64,000 bases of DNA from the NCBI RefSeq assembly GCF_031202265.1, contig NZ_CP100604.1, positions 9,096,501 to 9,160,500 on the forward strand, in the 5' to 3' direction. The position numbers and the translations under genes were made by a program. The DNA is from Bradyrhizobium sp. Ash2021 (GTDB lineage Bacteria; Pseudomonadota; Alphaproteobacteria; Rhizobiales; Xanthobacteraceae). Shown in pieces: positions 43,654 to 53,297 of the stretch. Position 1 is the stretch's first letter. Each line of letters begins with the position of its first letter. The notes beneath the pieces are model-generated. The model saw only the letters and a program-made list of their open reading frames with translations. It was not told the DNA's origin and searched no databases.

Positions 43654-44970
43654 TCAGAACGCCGTCCCCGCCCGCTTCGGCTTTTTCTCTTCGGTTTCGG
43701 CCTCGCGCGGCACCGCCACGATCCGCAGCGCGGTGATGCGGTTGCGCTCGCGGCGAAGCACGCGGAAGCGGAAACCATGGAAGGTGAAACTCTGGCCGCG
43801 CTCAGGGATCGAACGCGCCTCGTGAATCACCAGCCCCGCGATGGTGGTCGCTTCCTCGTCGGGCAGATGCCAATCCATCGCGCGGTTGAGATCGCGGATC
43901 GGCACCGAACCATCGACCACGACCGAGCCGTCGGGCTGGGCGCGGACGCCGGCCACCACCACGTCGTGCTCGTCGGAGATATCGCCGACGATCTCTTCCA
44001 GAATATCCTCCAGCGTCACCATGCCTTCGACCTCGCCATACTCGTCGACGACGAGCGCGAAGTGGGTCTTGCGGCGGCGGAACGCCTTCAGCTGTTCGGA
44101 CACCGACCGCATCTCCGGCACGAACCATGGCGGCAGCGCGATGGTCGAGACGTCGATCTTGGCGGTGTCGCCTTCGGAGGCCCGGATCGCCCGCAACAGG
44201 TCCTTGGCGTGCAGCACGCCGATGATGTTTTCCGGCTTGTCGCGCCACAAGGGAATGCGGGTATATTCGGTCGCCAGCACCTCGCGCACCAGGTCTTCCG
44301 GCGGCAGGTCGGCATTGATCATCACCATCTCGGTGCGATGGACCATCACGTCGGACACCTGCAGCTCGCGCAGGTCCAACAGGCCGCCGAACATGTCGCG
44401 GTCCTGCTTTTCGACGTTGCCTTCGTGATGCAGAAGATCGACCGCACCGCGCAGCCGCTCGGTCGGCGACAGCAGCGGCTGATTGTGGCCGATCTTGACG
44501 CCGAGCATCCGCATCAGCAGTCGGACGATCGCTTCGACAACGGCAAGCAGCGGGCCCAGCAGATACAACATCAGCCGCATCGGGCGGGCGACCAGAAGCG
44601 ACACCCGGTCCGGCGCATTGATGGCGATGGTCTTCGGCAGCACCTCAGCAAAGATCACGACCAGCGCCGTCATGAGGCCGGTGGCATAGAGCACGCCAAC
44701 CTCGCCGAACCAGGCGGTGAATATGCCGGTCGCGAGCGCCGAGGCGCCGATATTGGCGATGTTGTTGCCGAGCAAGAGCGCTCCGATCAAGCGCTCGCGC
44801 ATGGCGATGAGGCTGGAAACCACGCCGGCCTCGCGGTTGCCCTGCTTCGACAGCCGCAGCATGCTGGCGCGCGAGGCGCCGGTCAGCGCGGTCTCGCTCG
44901 CCGCGAAGAACGCGGAGACGAAGAGACAGGCGACGACGATGGAGAGCGCGATCCAATCCAAGTTATTCAT
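43654..44970 (-). CDS. HlyC/CorC family transporter (CNNM domain, CBS pair, CorC-HlyC domain)
   Basis: A 438-residue membrane protein. The N-terminal CNNM/DUF21 domain has four hydrophobic segments (ALSIVVACLFVSAFFAASET, LLLGNNIANIGASALATGIF and others). A CBS pair follows (VMVHRTEMVMINADLPPEDL through DEYGEVEGMVTLEDILEEIV), then a C-terminal CorC_HlyC domain (GVRAQPDGSVVVDGSVPIRD). The family is associated with Mg2+/Co2+ export. The ATG at 44970 comes 11 bases after the aroB stop, so it is translated with aroK-aroB. A frame open further upstream lies inside aroB and is not real. Confidence 0.92.
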   Translation of the reverse strand: MNNLDWIALSIVVACLFVSAFFAASETALTGASRASMLRLSKQGNREAGVVSSLIAMRERLIGALLLGNNIANIGASALATGIFTAWFGEVGVLYATGLMTALVVIFAEVLPKTIAINAPDRVSLLVARPMRLMLYLLGPLLAVVEAIVRLLMRMLGVKIGHNQPLLSPTERLRGAVDLLHHEGNVEKQDRDMFGGLLDLRELQVSDVMVHRTEMVMINADLPPEDLVREVLATEYTRIPLWRDKPENIIGVLHAKDLLRAIRASEGDTAKIDVSTIALPPWFVPEMRSVSEQLKAFRRRKTHFALVVDEYGEVEGMVTLEDILEEIVGDISDEHDVVVAGVRAQPDGSVVVDGSVPIRDLNRAMDWHLPDEEATTIAGLVIHEARSIPERGQSFTFHGFRFRVLRRERNRITALRIVAVPREAETEEKKPKRAGTAF

Positions 44971-44981
44971 CCGGACAGAGT

Positions 44982-46127
44982 TCAGGTCTTCGCCAGCTTG
45001 CGTTGAAGAAAATCGCGGACCAGCGCGGGCTCGACGTCGTTGGCAATCACCGCGCGGCCCACGGCCTCCAGCAGGATGAAGGTCAGCTTGCCGCGCTTGA
45101 CCTTCTTGTCCTGCGCCATCAGCGTCATCAGCGCGTCGGCATCGGCGAGACCCTCCTGGGCAAAGCCGGCGATATCCTGCAGATGGGTCGGCAGGCCCAC
45201 CGAAGCAAGGTGGCGTTCGACCCGGGCGGCGTCGGCCAGCGAGATCATGCCGAGCTGCGCGGAAAATTCCGCCGCCAGCACCATGCCGACCGACACGCCT
45301 TCGCCGTGGAACAGCCGATCGGAAAAACCGGTCGCCGCCTCCAGCGCGTGGCCGAAGGTATGACCGAGATTGAGCAGCGCCCGCTCGCCGGTCTCGCGCT
45401 CGTCGCGCGATACGATCGCGGCCTTGGCGCGGCAGGAGGTTGCGATCGCGTGCTCGCGCGCGGCACTTCCCGAAAAGATCTCGGCGGCATTGGCTTCCAG
45501 CCAGGTGAAGAACGCCTCGTCGCCGAGCACGCCATATTTGGCGACTTCGGCGTAGCCGGCGCGGAACTGGCGCGGCGACAGGGTGTCGAGCACCGAAGTG
45601 TCGGCGATCACGAGAACCGGCTGATGAAACGCGCCGAGCAGGTTTTTTCCCTGCGGCGAATTGATCCCGGTCTTGCCGCCGACGGACGAATCGACCTGCG
45701 CCAGCAATGAGGTCGGCACCTGCACGAAATCGACGCCGCGGCGCAGGATCGCCGCGGCAAAGCCTGCGAGATCGCCGACCACGCCGCCGCCGAGCGCGAT
45801 CACCAGATCGTTGCGCTCGATCCTGGCCGCGATCAGCGCTTCCGAGACCTTCTCCAGTCCGGCATAGGTCTTCGAGCCCTCGCCTTCCTCGACGATGACA
45901 TGCGAGGTGGCGATGCCGGCCGCCGCCAGCGAGCTTTCGGTTTGCTCCAGCCAATGCTTTGCGACGGTGCGGTCGGTCACAACAGCGGTCCGCACCCCCG
46001 GCCGCAACGCCGCGACGCGTCCGCCCAGCGTCTGCAGCACATCACGGCCGATGATGATGTCATAGGCGCGGTCGCCGAGCGCGACGTCGACGGTGATCGG
46101 TTTCGAATGCTTCAGTGGCGCAGTCAT
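44982..46127 (-). CDS. aroB: 3-dehydroquinate synthase
   Basis: A 381-residue NAD+- and Zn2+-dependent enzyme, second step of the shikimate pathway. It contains VDVALGDRAYDIIIG near the start, EEGEGSKTY, ALGGGVVGDLAGFAAAILRRG, VPTSLLAQVDSSVGGKTGIN and NLGHTFGHALEA, with zinc ligands in the Glu of AGYAEVAKYG and the two His of the GHTFGH and FHGEGVSVGM regions. The ATG at 46127 overlaps the aroK stop by one base (TGATG). Confidence 0.97.
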   Translation of the reverse strand: MTAPLKHSKPITVDVALGDRAYDIIIGRDVLQTLGGRVAALRPGVRTAVVTDRTVAKHWLEQTESSLAAAGIATSHVIVEEGEGSKTYAGLEKVSEALIAARIERNDLVIALGGGVVGDLAGFAAAILRRGVDFVQVPTSLLAQVDSSVGGKTGINSPQGKNLLGAFHQPVLVIADTSVLDTLSPRQFRAGYAEVAKYGVLGDEAFFTWLEANAAEIFSGSAAREHAIATSCRAKAAIVSRDERETGERALLNLGHTFGHALEAATGFSDRLFHGEGVSVGMVLAAEFSAQLGMISLADAARVERHLASVGLPTHLQDIAGFAQEGLADADALMTLMAQDKKVKRGKLTFILLEAVGRAVIANDVEPALVRDFLQRKLAKT

Positions 46128-46759
46128 CACGTGACGCTCATTCCGTCGGTTGTTTGCTGGGTCGGCGGCGTCGCGTCGCCGCACAGCCGGGCGCGCAGGG
46201 CCTCGATACATTCATCAACAATTCGTTCGTGCGGCACATCGCGCGACCAGATCGTCAGATCGGCGTTCTGATAGACCGGCTCGCGCTGTTCGAGCAGACG
46301 GCTAACGGTCGCAGCCGGATCCTCGGTCTGCAACAGCGGCCGGTCGGCGCGACGCTTGACCCGGCGCATGATGATGTCGGCATCGGCCTTGAGCCAGATC
46401 GAGACCGCCTTGTCGCGGATGCGGTTGCGGGTTTCCTCGCGCATGAAGGCGCCGCCGCCGGTGGCCAGCACGGCCGGGCCGTTGTCGAGCAGTCGCGCGA
46501 TCACCCGCGCCTCGCCGTCCCGGAAATGCGGCTCGCCATGGGTTTCGAAAATATCGGGGATCGACATCCCGGCCGCCGCCTCGATCTCGATATCGGCATC
46601 GAGGAACGGCAGCCGCAGCCGTCCGGCAAGCCGGCGTCCGATGGTGGATTTGCCGGCGCCCATCATGCCGACCAGCACGATCGAACGCCTTCCGAGGGCC
46701 GCCGTGATTGCGGCGTCCTGGGGTGCGTTGGCGGGTGCCGGTGTGGCTGTCTCGGGCAT
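46127..46759 (-). CDS. aroK: Shikimate kinase
   Basis: A 210-residue kinase for shikimate 3-phosphorylation. The P-loop is VGMMGAGKSTIGRRLAGRL, the shikimate-binding region is LDADIEIEAAAGMSIPDIFE, and GEPHFRDGE followed by LATGGGAFMREETR complete the pattern. The ATG at 46759 has AAGG five bases upstream; a GTG at 46795 is an alternative and would add 12 residues. The N-terminal tail of about 20 residues is Ala/Pro-rich. Coupled to aroB. Confidence 0.96.
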   Translation of the reverse strand: MPETATPAPANAPQDAAITAALGRRSIVLVGMMGAGKSTIGRRLAGRLRLPFLDADIEIEAAAGMSIPDIFETHGEPHFRDGEARVIARLLDNGPAVLATGGGAFMREETRNRIRDKAVSIWLKADADIIMRRVKRRADRPLLQTEDPAATVSRLLEQREPVYQNADLTIWSRDVPHERIVDECIEALRARLCGDATPPTQQTTDGMSVT

Positions 46760-46921
46760 CAAAACCTTGTCATCGGTGGATTTTCCGCGGTTCACGCCAC
46801 CTATACTACCCCCGCCGATACCGTTGCCAGAGACTCTTGCAACGCCGGGAGGAACATGTAGGTAGTCGGGCCCTGCTTCCCCGATGATTTCAATGGTTAA
46901 TTTGCCACCTGAGGCTTCCCG

Positions 46922-47068
46922 ATGCCCAGCCTGTTCCGCTTCCTGACGGTCGTGGCCGTGATCGCCGGAATCATCTACGGCATCATTTTCGCGCTGGCGA
47001 ATTTTGTGAACCCGAAGCCCCGGGAAATCACCGTCACCATCCCCGCAGATAAGTTCCTCAAGAAATAG
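46922..47068 (+). CDS. Short conserved membrane protein upstream of xerD
   Basis: A 48-residue protein: MPSLFRFLTVVAVIAGIIYG, then IIFALANFVNPKPREITVTI and PADKFLKK. One membrane helix (about residues 5-28) and a short conserved tail. This type of ORF lies directly upstream of xerD in related alphaproteobacteria (from memory; sometimes mislabelled histidine kinase). It ends 16 bases before the xerD ATG and is probably co-transcribed with it. Function unknown. Confidence 0.8.
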   Translation: MPSLFRFLTVVAVIAGIIYGIIFALANFVNPKPREITVTIPADKFLKK

Positions 47069-47084
47069 GGGCTATCATCCTGGA

Positions 47085-48038
47085 ATGCGTTCCAAGCCCC
47101 CAGATGCCGAACTGACCAGCCTGTTCCTCGACATGCTCGCGGCCGAACAGGGCGCGGGCGCCAATACGCTCGACGCCTACCGCCGCGACCTCACCGATTT
47201 CTCCGAGTTCCTCATGCACGCCGGCCAAAGCTTTGCCGGCGCAGAGACCCAAACGCTGCGGGACTACCTCGCCGATCTCGATTCGCGCGGCTTCAAATCC
47301 TCCAGCGTGGCCCGCCGGCTGTCGGCGATGCGGCATTTGTTCCGCTTCCTGCTGAACGAACGGATTCGCAGCGACGATCCGGCGGCGATCCTGTCGGGTC
47401 CGAAACGCGGTCGCGGCCTGCCAAAGGTGCTGTCGATCTCGGACGTCGACCGCATGCTGACGCGCGCCCAGGAATTGACGCGCACGGACGTTTCGCCTGC
47501 GCAGCGGCTGCGCGCGCTGCGGCTGTATTGCCTGCTGGAAGTGCTCTACGCCACCGGCCTGCGGGTCTCCGAGCTGGTCTCGCTGCCGCTATCGGCCGCG
47601 CGCCGCGACGCCCGCATGATCGTGGTGCGCGGCAAGGGAAACAAGGAACGGCTGGTGCCGCTCAATGAAGCCTCGCGCCAGGCGATGGCCGACTATCTGG
47701 CCGCAATGGAAGTGATGAAGCCGGAGAAGAAGAAAAACGCCGCCGCATCGAAATGGCTGTTCCCCTCGTTCGGCGAGAGCGGGCATTTGACGCGGCAGCA
47801 TTTTGCGCGCGACCTCAAGGAGCTCGCCGCCGCCTCCGGCCTGGCGCCGCGGCTGGTCAGCCCGCATGTGCTGCGGCACGCCTTTGCCAGCCACCTCCTG
47901 CATAACGGCGCCGACCTGCGCATCGTGCAGACGCTGCTCGGCCACACCGATATCTCGACCACGCAGATCTACACCCATGTGGTCGAGGAGCGGCTGAAAA
48001 GCCTGGTGCGCGACCTGCATCCGCTGGCGGAGAAGTAG
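47085..48038 (+). CDS. xerD: Site-specific tyrosine recombinase XerD
   Basis: A 317-residue recombinase that, with XerC, resolves chromosome dimers at dif. The N-terminal SAM-like core-binding domain spans about residues 8-100. The catalytic residues are in place: Arg160 (ATGLRVSELV), Lys184 (VRGKGNKERLVPL), His261 and Arg264 (SPHVLRHAFASHLL), His287 (LLGHTDISTTQIYTH) and nucleophile Tyr296. Start ATG at 47085. Length and motifs are normal for chromosomal XerD, and the housekeeping context argues against a mobile-element integrase. Confidence 0.95.
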   Translation: MRSKPPDAELTSLFLDMLAAEQGAGANTLDAYRRDLTDFSEFLMHAGQSFAGAETQTLRDYLADLDSRGFKSSSVARRLSAMRHLFRFLLNERIRSDDPAAILSGPKRGRGLPKVLSISDVDRMLTRAQELTRTDVSPAQRLRALRLYCLLEVLYATGLRVSELVSLPLSAARRDARMIVVRGKGNKERLVPLNEASRQAMADYLAAMEVMKPEKKKNAAASKWLFPSFGESGHLTRQHFARDLKELAAASGLAPRLVSPHVLRHAFASHLLHNGADLRIVQTLLGHTDISTTQIYTHVVEERLKSLVRDLHPLAEK

Positions 48039-48219
48039 GTTCGAAAACGCAGCGGCGCCTTGACTTCGGCGGCTTCTCCCCCGAAAGAGCCGTCACCCGC
48101 CCGCAACCAGCCGCGCGCATTCTCCCCGAATGCACGCTAAATCGTTGAAGATACGAACGTTCTCTGCCCCCTACCGAAACCGCTTCGCCCGCAAGCATGT
48201 TCCTCTCTATATTGATTTG

Positions 48220-49182
48220 ATGCCGGATCAGATGCGCAGCTACCTCGACTTCGAAAAACCCGTCGCCGAACTCGAGGCCAAGGTCGACGAGTTGCGCGCG
48301 CTTGCCGCGACCGGCAGCGACATCGGCGATGAGATTTCGCGGATCGAGGACAAGGCGTCGCAAGCGCTGAGCGACCTCTACGCCAACCTCACGCCGTGGC
48401 AGAAGACGCTGGTGGCGCGCCATCCGCAGCGTCCGCACTTCACCGATTTCGTCACCGCGCTGATCCCGGAATTCACACCGATGGCGGGCGACCGCAAGTA
48501 CGGCGAGGACGAGGCGCTGATGGGCGGCTTCGGCCGCTTCCGCGGCGAGAGCATCTGCGTGATCGGCCAGGAAAAGGGCGCCACCACCGAAAGCCGGATC
48601 AAGCACAATTTCGGCATGGCCCGCCCCGAAGGCTACCGCAAGGCGGTCCGGCTGATGGAGATGGCGGACCGTTTCGGTATCCCCGTGCTGTCGATTGTCG
48701 ATTCGGCCGGCGCCTATCCCGGCATCGGCGCCGAGGAACGCGGCCAGGCGGAAGCGATTGCCCGCTCCACCGACGCCTGCCTGTCGCTGGGCGTGCCCAA
48801 TATCGCAATCATCACTGGCGAGGGCATGTCGGGCGGAGCGATCGCGATCACCACGGCAAACCGCGTGCTGATGTTCGAGCACGCGATCTACAGCGTGATC
48901 TCGCCGGAGGCGGCATCCTCGATCCTGTGGCGGGACGGCACCAAGGCCCAGGAAGCCGCCACCAGCATGAAGATCACCGCGCAGGACATGCTGCGCTTCG
49001 GAGTGATCGACCAGATCCTGAAAGAGCCCGCCGGCGGCGCCCATCGCGACTCCAAGGCCATGATCGCGGCTACCGGCGACGCCATTGCGCAAGCGCTCAA
49101 CGATTTACGCAATCTCGATGGCGATGGCATCCGACGGCAGCGGCGGCAGAAATTCCTCGATATCGGCCGGAAGCTCGGCTGA
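48220..49182 (+). CDS. accA: Acetyl-CoA carboxylase carboxyltransferase subunit alpha
   Basis: A 320-residue subunit of the carboxyltransferase half of acetyl-CoA carboxylase, the first committed step of fatty-acid synthesis. It has MRSYLDFEKPVAELEAKVDE, the HPQRPHF region, DEALMGGFGRFRG, IVDSAGAYPGIGAEERGQAE, ITGEGMSGGAIAI and SPEAASSILWRD. The ATG at 48220 (MPDQMRSYL) is the usual start in Bradyrhizobium-type AccA; 30 codons upstream are open but not conserved-looking. The order xerD-accA is on one strand. Confidence 0.96.
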   Translation: MPDQMRSYLDFEKPVAELEAKVDELRALAATGSDIGDEISRIEDKASQALSDLYANLTPWQKTLVARHPQRPHFTDFVTALIPEFTPMAGDRKYGEDEALMGGFGRFRGESICVIGQEKGATTESRIKHNFGMARPEGYRKAVRLMEMADRFGIPVLSIVDSAGAYPGIGAEERGQAEAIARSTDACLSLGVPNIAIITGEGMSGGAIAITTANRVLMFEHAIYSVISPEAASSILWRDGTKAQEAATSMKITAQDMLRFGVIDQILKEPAGGAHRDSKAMIAATGDAIAQALNDLRNLDGDGIRRQRRQKFLDIGRKLG

Positions 49183-49184
49183 TT

Positions 49185-51236
49185 TCAGTCGGCTTTTTTC
49201 CCGGCGTCAGGTCCAGCGCGGAGGGCTGACCTGAACGCGGCGTCAAACACGCCCCGGAACTGCATCGCATTGAGGTTGGAAATGTGGGCGGTATCGCGAA
49301 AATTGGCCTGCCCGTTCCTGACCAGATAGCAGTACCCTTGCTCGCAGACCACGGACGACGGATCCACCGTAACCAGCCGCGGATCGTCCCTGTGCTTTTG
49401 CACAATTTGCACCATCGCGTCCCTGAGCGAACTCATCGTCAGGACGGGATCGGCCTTGACCCTCCATTCATCGATCGTCCTGCCGGCCCGGACCTGATTT
49501 TCAATCCACCGCTGCGGAAGGTCGAAGCCGAAGTGCAGCAGCGGCATGATCAGGATGACGGTCTTGCCCGAGGCAAGCAGTTTTTCAACCAGGGCCGAGA
49601 CCTCGAGCCCATCGGCCCAGTTACTTGCCAGCACGACGATGCTCGGCCCGGTCCGGCCCAGCGCGAAATCCAGCGTGCTGCGGTTGAATTTCCGGCACGA
49701 GGGCTGATCCCCCGAATTCCCTGCAGGATCGTCCAGGAAAGCCCTGCATCCGTTCTGCGTCGCGATCAGTCCATGGATTCCGCTGGCGAGCGCTGCTGCA
49801 GAAATCGGCTCGAGGTACTGGTTGGCATATGAATCCCCCCACAGGATTGCGGAAGGCCTCCCCGCGACCTCCGCGCTGCCGAAACTGCAATAGGTCTCGG
49901 TCGCCTTTTTGGTGGAATTCGAATCCCTGAAACACTCGTCCCGTGGCGTGCTGGTCCGTCGCGCCAGTTCGGCCGACAACATGTACTCCGGCAGCCTGTT
50001 TGGGAAACCGCGGTTCAGGAACGCCAACGCCACGAACCCGATGGACAGCGCGAACGCAGCGCCGGAACTCGCCAGCAGCCTGCGCGGCGTCCAGAAATCC
50101 CGCCGCAATCGGACCGGTTGCTCGACGAAGCGATAGGAGATTGCGCCGAGCCCAAGCGACGCCAGCACCATCAATGTCTTTTGCGTGGCGCCGACGCCAT
50201 AACCGCGCAGGGACAGCCAGCTCAGCGCGAAGACCCAGATCGGCCAGTGCCATAGGTAGATCGAGTAGGACCAGTCGCCGATGCGCTGGATCGATGAGAT
50301 CGCCAGCAAGCTGCCCGCGCCGGCACCCTGTCGCGCCGCGACGATCATTGCCGCGCCCAGGATCGGCGGGATGGTGAGCACGCCCGGCCATCGCGATTCC
50401 GGGAAAGGGGAGAGGATGCAGCCCGCGACCAGCGTCCAGCCCAGGACAGCGATCATCACAGCGATCATCGGCGTTTCCAACCACGAGGCTTTGGCAAGAT
50501 TCTTGGCAAATTTCTTGGCAGGACTTTCGGATCGGCGCTGCAACTCTGCGATGGCGACCAATCCGCCGGCCAACGGTTCCCAGGCTCTGGCCGGCAAGGC
50601 GAAAAAGGACGAGCCCGTGGCGTCGTTCTGGCTCTCCCACAAACACCACGCCAGCGACAGGGCCGCTGCGACCTGAAACGTTGTCATCACCGCGCTGACC
50701 TTGGACCTGGAAGCCAGGCGCCAGACCAGCGGTACGACCACAGGCATCCAGAAATAGAACTGCCCCTCCAGCGAAAGCGACCAGGTATGCAACAGCGGCT
50801 TGGTCTGGGCCGCCATCGCGAAATAGCCGTTGTCGCTGTTGAAGGCGAAATTCGACTGGAATATCAGCGCCGACAACGCCTGCAGCAGGTGCTTCAAATA
50901 TTCGTTCGGCAAGGTCACGAACCAGCCGACGACGATGGTCGAAGCGATCATCACCGCCAGCGCCGGATAGATCCGGCGCAGCCGCATCAGAAGGAACGTA
51001 ATGAACGAAAACCGGCCCAGCGCCAGGTCGTTCAGCACCTTGCCCGTCATCAGGTAGCCGGTGATCACCAGGAAGATATCGACGCCGACAAAGCCCCCGG
51101 CGAACCCCGGTATCTGGCAGTGGTAGCCAACGACCGCAGCCACCGAAACCGCGCGCAGCGCGTTGATGTCGAGACGGAAGGCGTCTCGATTCGCGGGCTT
51201 GTCTGTCGCCTTCAACACAGTTGCGGCTCTCTCCAT
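49185..51236 (-). CDS. OafA/YrhL-type O-acyltransferase with SGNH domain
   Basis: A 683-residue membrane enzyme that transfers acyl (commonly acetyl) groups to surface polysaccharide. The N-terminal acyltransferase-3 domain has FRLDINALRAVSVAAVVGYH, GGFVGVDIFLVITGYLMTGK, RLRRIYPALAV and LLHTWSLSLEGQFYFWMPV, with about ten membrane segments to residue 390. The C-terminal periplasmic SGNH hydrolase-like domain starts near SAILWGDSYANQYLEPI and has the closing DTAHISNLNAMQFRG. The family modifies O-antigen or other glycans; the target here is unknown. Converges on accA with a two-base gap. Confidence 0.92.
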   Translation of the reverse strand: MERAATVLKATDKPANRDAFRLDINALRAVSVAAVVGYHCQIPGFAGGFVGVDIFLVITGYLMTGKVLNDLALGRFSFITFLLMRLRRIYPALAVMIASTIVVGWFVTLPNEYLKHLLQALSALIFQSNFAFNSDNGYFAMAAQTKPLLHTWSLSLEGQFYFWMPVVVPLVWRLASRSKVSAVMTTFQVAAALSLAWCLWESQNDATGSSFFALPARAWEPLAGGLVAIAELQRRSESPAKKFAKNLAKASWLETPMIAVMIAVLGWTLVAGCILSPFPESRWPGVLTIPPILGAAMIVAARQGAGAGSLLAISSIQRIGDWSYSIYLWHWPIWVFALSWLSLRGYGVGATQKTLMVLASLGLGAISYRFVEQPVRLRRDFWTPRRLLASSGAAFALSIGFVALAFLNRGFPNRLPEYMLSAELARRTSTPRDECFRDSNSTKKATETYCSFGSAEVAGRPSAILWGDSYANQYLEPISAAALASGIHGLIATQNGCRAFLDDPAGNSGDQPSCRKFNRSTLDFALGRTGPSIVVLASNWADGLEVSALVEKLLASGKTVILIMPLLHFGFDLPQRWIENQVRAGRTIDEWRVKADPVLTMSSLRDAMVQIVQKHRDDPRLVTVDPSSVVCEQGYCYLVRNGQANFRDTAHISNLNAMQFRGVFDAAFRSALRAGPDAGKKAD

Positions 51237-51547
51237 CGCCTTCTCATGCGCGATCTGCGCCCATATCCGCGGGGCCGGGGCGACGGAGGTTCGTCAATCC
51301 GGGTGGCAAGTTGGGCCTATTTCCTCGAAAATCGCCGATTTTTGGTCGAATCAGCCGATTCGGCCGCAATTAGGCCCAGACCCCGGTCTTTAACCTCTGT
51401 TGACTATGCTTGTCATGTGACCGGCCCGCCGCCCCCCGTTCGGGTTGCGAGCCGAGTGGCCAAAGGGTAGTATTTTAAACAATGGCTTCAGGGCATGAAC
51501 GCTATGTTGGGGTGCGTAAAATGCCCGGTGGGTGTGGAGCTTAGCCT
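51237..51547. other. Divergent intergenic region
   Basis: A 311-base region between the O-acyltransferase and the L,D-transpeptidase genes. It holds no gene I can support. An AT-rich patch around 51470-51485 (GTAGTATTTTAAACAATG) is a plausible promoter area for the transpeptidase gene, and GGAG precedes its TTG start by nine bases. Confidence 0.4.
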
Positions 51548-53038
51548 TTGATATATCGCACGCTGGTTCGCGCGCTCGTTACGTCGGCCGCCCTTGCGGC
51601 CGGTGTGCTGCTGGCCGGCTGCAACAGCGACGAAGTCTCGCTCGCCACCAACGCCAAGGCCAACCAGCCGGTCCCGCCAAAACTCCTCGCCGCGATGGTC
51701 GAGAAGGACATGGATCTCAATTCACCGATCCTGGTCCGGCTGTTCAAGGAGGAAGCGGAGCTCGAGGTCTGGAAGCAGGATCGCTCCGGCCGCTTTGCGC
51801 TGCTCAAGACCTATCCGATCTGCCGCTGGTCGGGCGATCTCGGCCCGAAGGTGCGTGAAGGCGACCGCCAGGCGCCGGAAGGTTTCTATGCGATCTCGCC
51901 GGCGCAGATGAACCCGCAGTCGGCCTATTATCTGTCGTTCAATACCGGCTATCCGAACGCGTTCGATCGCGCGCTTGGGCGCACCGGTTCGCAGCTGATG
52001 GTACATGGCGATTGCTCGTCGCGCGGCTGCTACGCGATGACCGACGAACAGATCGCGGAAATCTATTCGCTCGGCCGCGAATCCTTCTTCGGCGGCCAGC
52101 GCGCGTTCCAGCTGCAGGCCTATCCGTTCAAGATGACGCCAATCAACATGGCGAAACATCGCAACAACCCGAACATGCCGTTCTGGAAGATGATCAAGGA
52201 AGGCTGGGATCATTTCGAGATCACGCGGCAGGAGCCGAAGGTCGATTTCTGCGAGAAGAAATACGTGTTCGATGCCATCAAGGCGCCGAACGCCACGCGC
52301 GATCCGGTATTCGACGCTTCGGCCAAGTGCCCGGCCTACGCCATTCCCGATGAGCTCGCCGACGCCACGCGCGAAAGGGAACAACAGGACGCCGCCGAGA
52401 CCGCCAAGCTGATCTCAAAGGGAACGCCGGTTGCCCGGCTGAACACCGGCATCGATGGCGGCATGAACAAGATATTTGCCGCCAAGGTGCCCGAAGGCAA
52501 CACCGGCTTGTCCGAAGGCGGCGACGGCCAGAGCCTGTCGCTGCTGTCGATGGCACGTGCGCCCGGCACCATTCCTGCGACCGTCAATCCGCCGCGCGCG
52601 CCGTCCGATAATCTCCTGCTCGGCGCGCCGCAGGAACCAAAGATCGCAGCAGCGGCTGCGGCCCCCGCCGCGGGACCGACGCGGGTGGCGAATGCAGCGC
52701 CGAACGCGCAATCCGACGGGTTCTTCAGCAACCTCGCCCGCAAGGTCGGCATCGGCGGCACGGCCGACGCTACGGCGAGCACAGCAAGCACCGCGCCACC
52801 CCCGCCCGCGAAGCCGAAAGTGATCGAAGCCAAGCGGACCGAAACGCCGCATCCGGCCGCCGTGCCAAAGGCCGAGACAAAACAGGCCGCCGCCAAGCCC
52901 GCGCTGAAGCCGTCGGCTTCCGACACCGCCTCCGCGGCACCTGCCCCTGCGCCCGCCGCGAAGGATAGCCTGGTTGCGGGATCGGCGCCGATCGTGTCGT
53001 CGAATTCGTTCGACAGCCGCTTCGGGGCGGTGAAGTAA
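51548..53038 (+). CDS. L,D-transpeptidase (YkuD) lipoprotein
   Basis: A 496-residue envelope protein. The leader MIYRTLVRALVTSAALAAGV leads to lipobox LLAGC with Cys25. The YkuD catalytic domain (about residues 60-200) has the motif LMVHGDCSSRGCYAMTDEQI with His153 and nucleophile Cys161, the signature of enzymes that make 3-3 peptidoglycan crosslinks or attach proteins. After residue 300 comes a long Ala/Pro/Lys-rich low-complexity tail to the C-terminus, probably spanning the wall. It starts with TTG, supported by the leader and GGAG. Single gene. Confidence 0.9.
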   Translation: MIYRTLVRALVTSAALAAGVLLAGCNSDEVSLATNAKANQPVPPKLLAAMVEKDMDLNSPILVRLFKEEAELEVWKQDRSGRFALLKTYPICRWSGDLGPKVREGDRQAPEGFYAISPAQMNPQSAYYLSFNTGYPNAFDRALGRTGSQLMVHGDCSSRGCYAMTDEQIAEIYSLGRESFFGGQRAFQLQAYPFKMTPINMAKHRNNPNMPFWKMIKEGWDHFEITRQEPKVDFCEKKYVFDAIKAPNATRDPVFDASAKCPAYAIPDELADATREREQQDAAETAKLISKGTPVARLNTGIDGGMNKIFAAKVPEGNTGLSEGGDGQSLSLLSMARAPGTIPATVNPPRAPSDNLLLGAPQEPKIAAAAAAPAAGPTRVANAAPNAQSDGFFSNLARKVGIGGTADATASTASTAPPPPAKPKVIEAKRTETPHPAAVPKAETKQAAAKPALKPSASDTASAAPAPAPAAKDSLVAGSAPIVSSNSFDSRFGAVK

Positions 53039-53072
53039 GCGCGGCTCGCGCTTCCAGCCCATAGCCTCAACC

Positions 53073-53191
53073 GTCATTGCGAGCCACCGGGTCGGCGCAA
53101 AGCGCCGCCCGATGACAGGCTCCGCGAAGCAATCCACGTTTCTACGCGGGGAGAGAATGGATTGCCGCGTCGCTTCGCTCCTCGCAATGAC
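53073..53191. repeat. REP-like palindromic element (GTCATTGCGAG family, long form)
   Basis: Arms GTCATTGCGAG / CTCGCAATGAC with inner GAAGCAATCCA / TGGATTGC and an inserted GATGACAGGCTCCGCG segment, as in the copy at 29837-29955. Lies just after the transpeptidase stop. Confidence 0.85.
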
Positions 53192-53297
53192 GGGATAAGA
53201 TTTCTGATCCGAATGTCAAACAGCTTCGGGATATGAGTCCGCATTCTCGCGGCGCGATCCGCCCGAGCTTTGCGTTGTTTTCCACCCTCGTAAAGCG

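Noticed and set aside
47085..48038. Tyrosine recombinase as a mobile-element integrase
   Set aside because: Motifs, length and neighbours (short membrane ORF, accA) fit the chromosomal XerD.
51440..51475. GCCGAGTGGCCAAAGGG resembles a tRNA D-arm
   Set aside because: No anticodon or T arm follows and no acceptor stem can be formed.
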